NCBI GenBank assembly: GCA_040878005.1
Contig: JBBDMW010000068.1
Coordinates: forward strand, 1-49,817
Length of the DNA: 49,817 nucleotides
Direction of reading: 5' to 3'
Source: JBBDMW01 sp040878005
GTDB lineage: Bacteria; Chloroflexota; Dehalococcoidia; Lucifugimonadales; Lucifugimonadaceae
This document shows, one piece after another, positions 49,256 to 49,817 of the stretch. The position numbers and the translations under genes were made by a program. The notes under the pieces were generated by a model, which saw only the letters and a list, made by a program, of their open reading frames with translations, had not been told where the DNA came from and did not search any database. Positions within the stretch are counted from its first letter, which is position 1, and the number at the start of each line of letters is the position of its first letter.

Positions 49256-49284
49256 TTGACAAACAGAACATACGTACGTATATT
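49256..49284 (+). promoter_or_regulatory. Near-consensus sigma-70 promoter in the window's right end
   Basis: TTGACA (49256-49261), 17-bp spacer, TATATT (49279-49284). The spacer and -10 contain the perfect 12-bp palindrome ATACGTACGTAT (49270-49281), an operator-like position. Transcription would begin near 49291 on the plus strand. Only two short, overlapping ORFs follow. Confidence 0.5.
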
Positions 49285-49352
49285 GAAATAGAGGGACAGA
49301 AAAAACTGGCAAAAGAGAAAGACAGTGGCGGGCAAAGGCGGCCCAAGTGCTC

Positions 49353-49472
49353 ATGGCCAGGTACAAGACTGCACAAGCCTTAATCAAGCCACCGACTCAA
49401 AAGCCATCACCCCTCAAAGCCCCGGGACTACCTAACCTACCAACGCCACGAGTTTCCTTGATGAGGAGATGA
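49353..49472 (+). CDS. Possible 39-residue peptide after the strong promoter
   Basis: ATG at 49353 (MARYKTAQALIKPPTQKPS...) ends at TGA 49470-49472, and that TGA overlaps an ATG at 49469 preceded by GAGGAG, which opens a 21-codon ORF. There is no clear ribosome binding site before the first ATG. The peptide is basic and Pro-rich. I have little confidence that either is translated; they are listed because they follow the best promoter in this stretch. Confidence 0.2.
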   Translation: MARYKTAQALIKPPTQKPSPLKAPGLPNLPTPRVSLMRR

Positions 49473-49564
49473 GGATCAAAACCATGACCACCCCAACACA
49501 CAACCGCGCAAGACCACCAACACAACCAGCCTGATCATCCCCACCAACCCATAGCCCTCCGCGA

Positions 49565-49594
49565 TGTCGTCTCGACCGAAGCGGAGAGACCTGG
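49565..49594 (+). repeat. 30-bp repeat, copy 2
   Basis: Same unit as at 49131-49160 with a single difference (A at 49579). Both copies are followed by a G/T-rich tail (CCTGGTGTGG and CCTGGGGTGG), so the homology extends slightly beyond the 30 bp. Confidence 0.75.
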
Positions 49595-49817
49595 GGTGGT
49601 GAGGGGTAAATGGCCGCTGACAAGCGGCCACACAACGACCGTCAAGCCAGACAACACGAACGCACTGCAGGGCGTCCGTCAAGTCCAAACACCAGCACCC
49701 CTGACCGAGCCGTCAGGCGAGCCTCGAAGAGTGTCCGAAGCCGAAGGCAAGTAAAAACAAACCAAACGGCTGCTGCTGAACGGCAGACCCCTTGGGCAAC
49801 CGGCACATGGCAACACA

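Larger units (their letters stand above)
49037..49817. other. Gene-poor right end
   Basis: About 780 bp without a convincing protein gene. It contains the two 30-bp repeats, the near-consensus promoter and strand-asymmetric A/C-rich sequence (CCACCAACACAACC-type). Minus-strand frames through it translate the repeat as VSPLRSRR, which betrays them as repeat-derived. A gene may begin beyond the edge. Confidence 0.5.

Noticed and set aside
49094..49635. Minus-strand ORFs of 60-97 codons in the right end
   Set aside because: They translate the 30-bp repeat (VSPLRSRR) and have no motif or ribosome binding site.

Overview
The window reads as bacterial chromosome of about 60% G+C. It looks like a free-living member of the Chloroflexota, probably near the SAR202/Dehalococcoidia group. 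That placement is an inference from protein style, not from a marker gene. The signs are several paralogous NAD(P)-dependent 2-hydroxy-acid and sugar-type dehydrogenases, SelA-like PLP enzymes in more than one copy, a PAC2-family protein, a Rex repressor, DUF503, DUF951 and DUF151 proteins, and a full F-type ATP synthase with an unusually long a subunit. Many genes start with GTG or TTG after a clear ribosome binding site. I saw no rRNA, tRNA, CRISPR array, transposase or phage gene.

Layout. 1-10.6 kb: end of an ArsR regulator with an AHSA1-type protein, an F420/NADP-oxidoreductase-like protein, a D-threonine-aldolase-like PLP enzyme, a Gfo/Idh/MocA oxidoreductase, a Nudix hydrolase with an unusual structured leader (about 4780-4962, minus strand), a lipoprotein, two D-2-hydroxyacid dehydrogenases, an endonuclease/exonuclease/phosphatase-fold protein and a PAC2 protein. 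10.7-13.3 kb: a copper-response unit, with a CsoR-type repressor behind a perfect palindromic operator followed by a CopB-type copper ATPase. 13.3-18.5 kb: a beta-hydroxyacid dehydrogenase, a ferredoxin-NADP reductase-like flavoprotein, an ACT-domain malic enzyme, a D-amino-acid-oxidase-like flavoprotein and a SprT-like protein. 18.7-25.9 kb: a GAF-domain histidine kinase, the hspR-grpE-dnaK heat-shock operon, a 52-residue zinc-ribbon protein, a DUF503 protein and rex.

26.0-33.7 kb is the most accessory-looking stretch. It has two intact SelA-like PLP enzymes, a decayed tandem third copy, a RidA-family enamine/imine deaminase, and a peptide/nickel-type ABC importer operon (binding protein and two permeases, no ATPase nearby). 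The gene content suggests uptake of small amino compounds and their elimination chemistry, with RidA clearing reactive enamines.

34.0-42.4 kb: a DUF2243 membrane protein and the ATP synthase operon in transcription order (atpZ/I-like, a, c, b, delta, alpha, gamma, beta, epsilon), with two unusual intergenic spaces. 42.5-49.0 kb: a DUF151 nuclease-like protein, DUF951, pyrF, a MagIII-like DNA glycosylase, modABC for molybdate uptake and a SAM methyltransferase ending in a strong terminator. The last 0.8 kb holds no convincing gene, but carries a 30-bp repeat pair and a near-consensus promoter.
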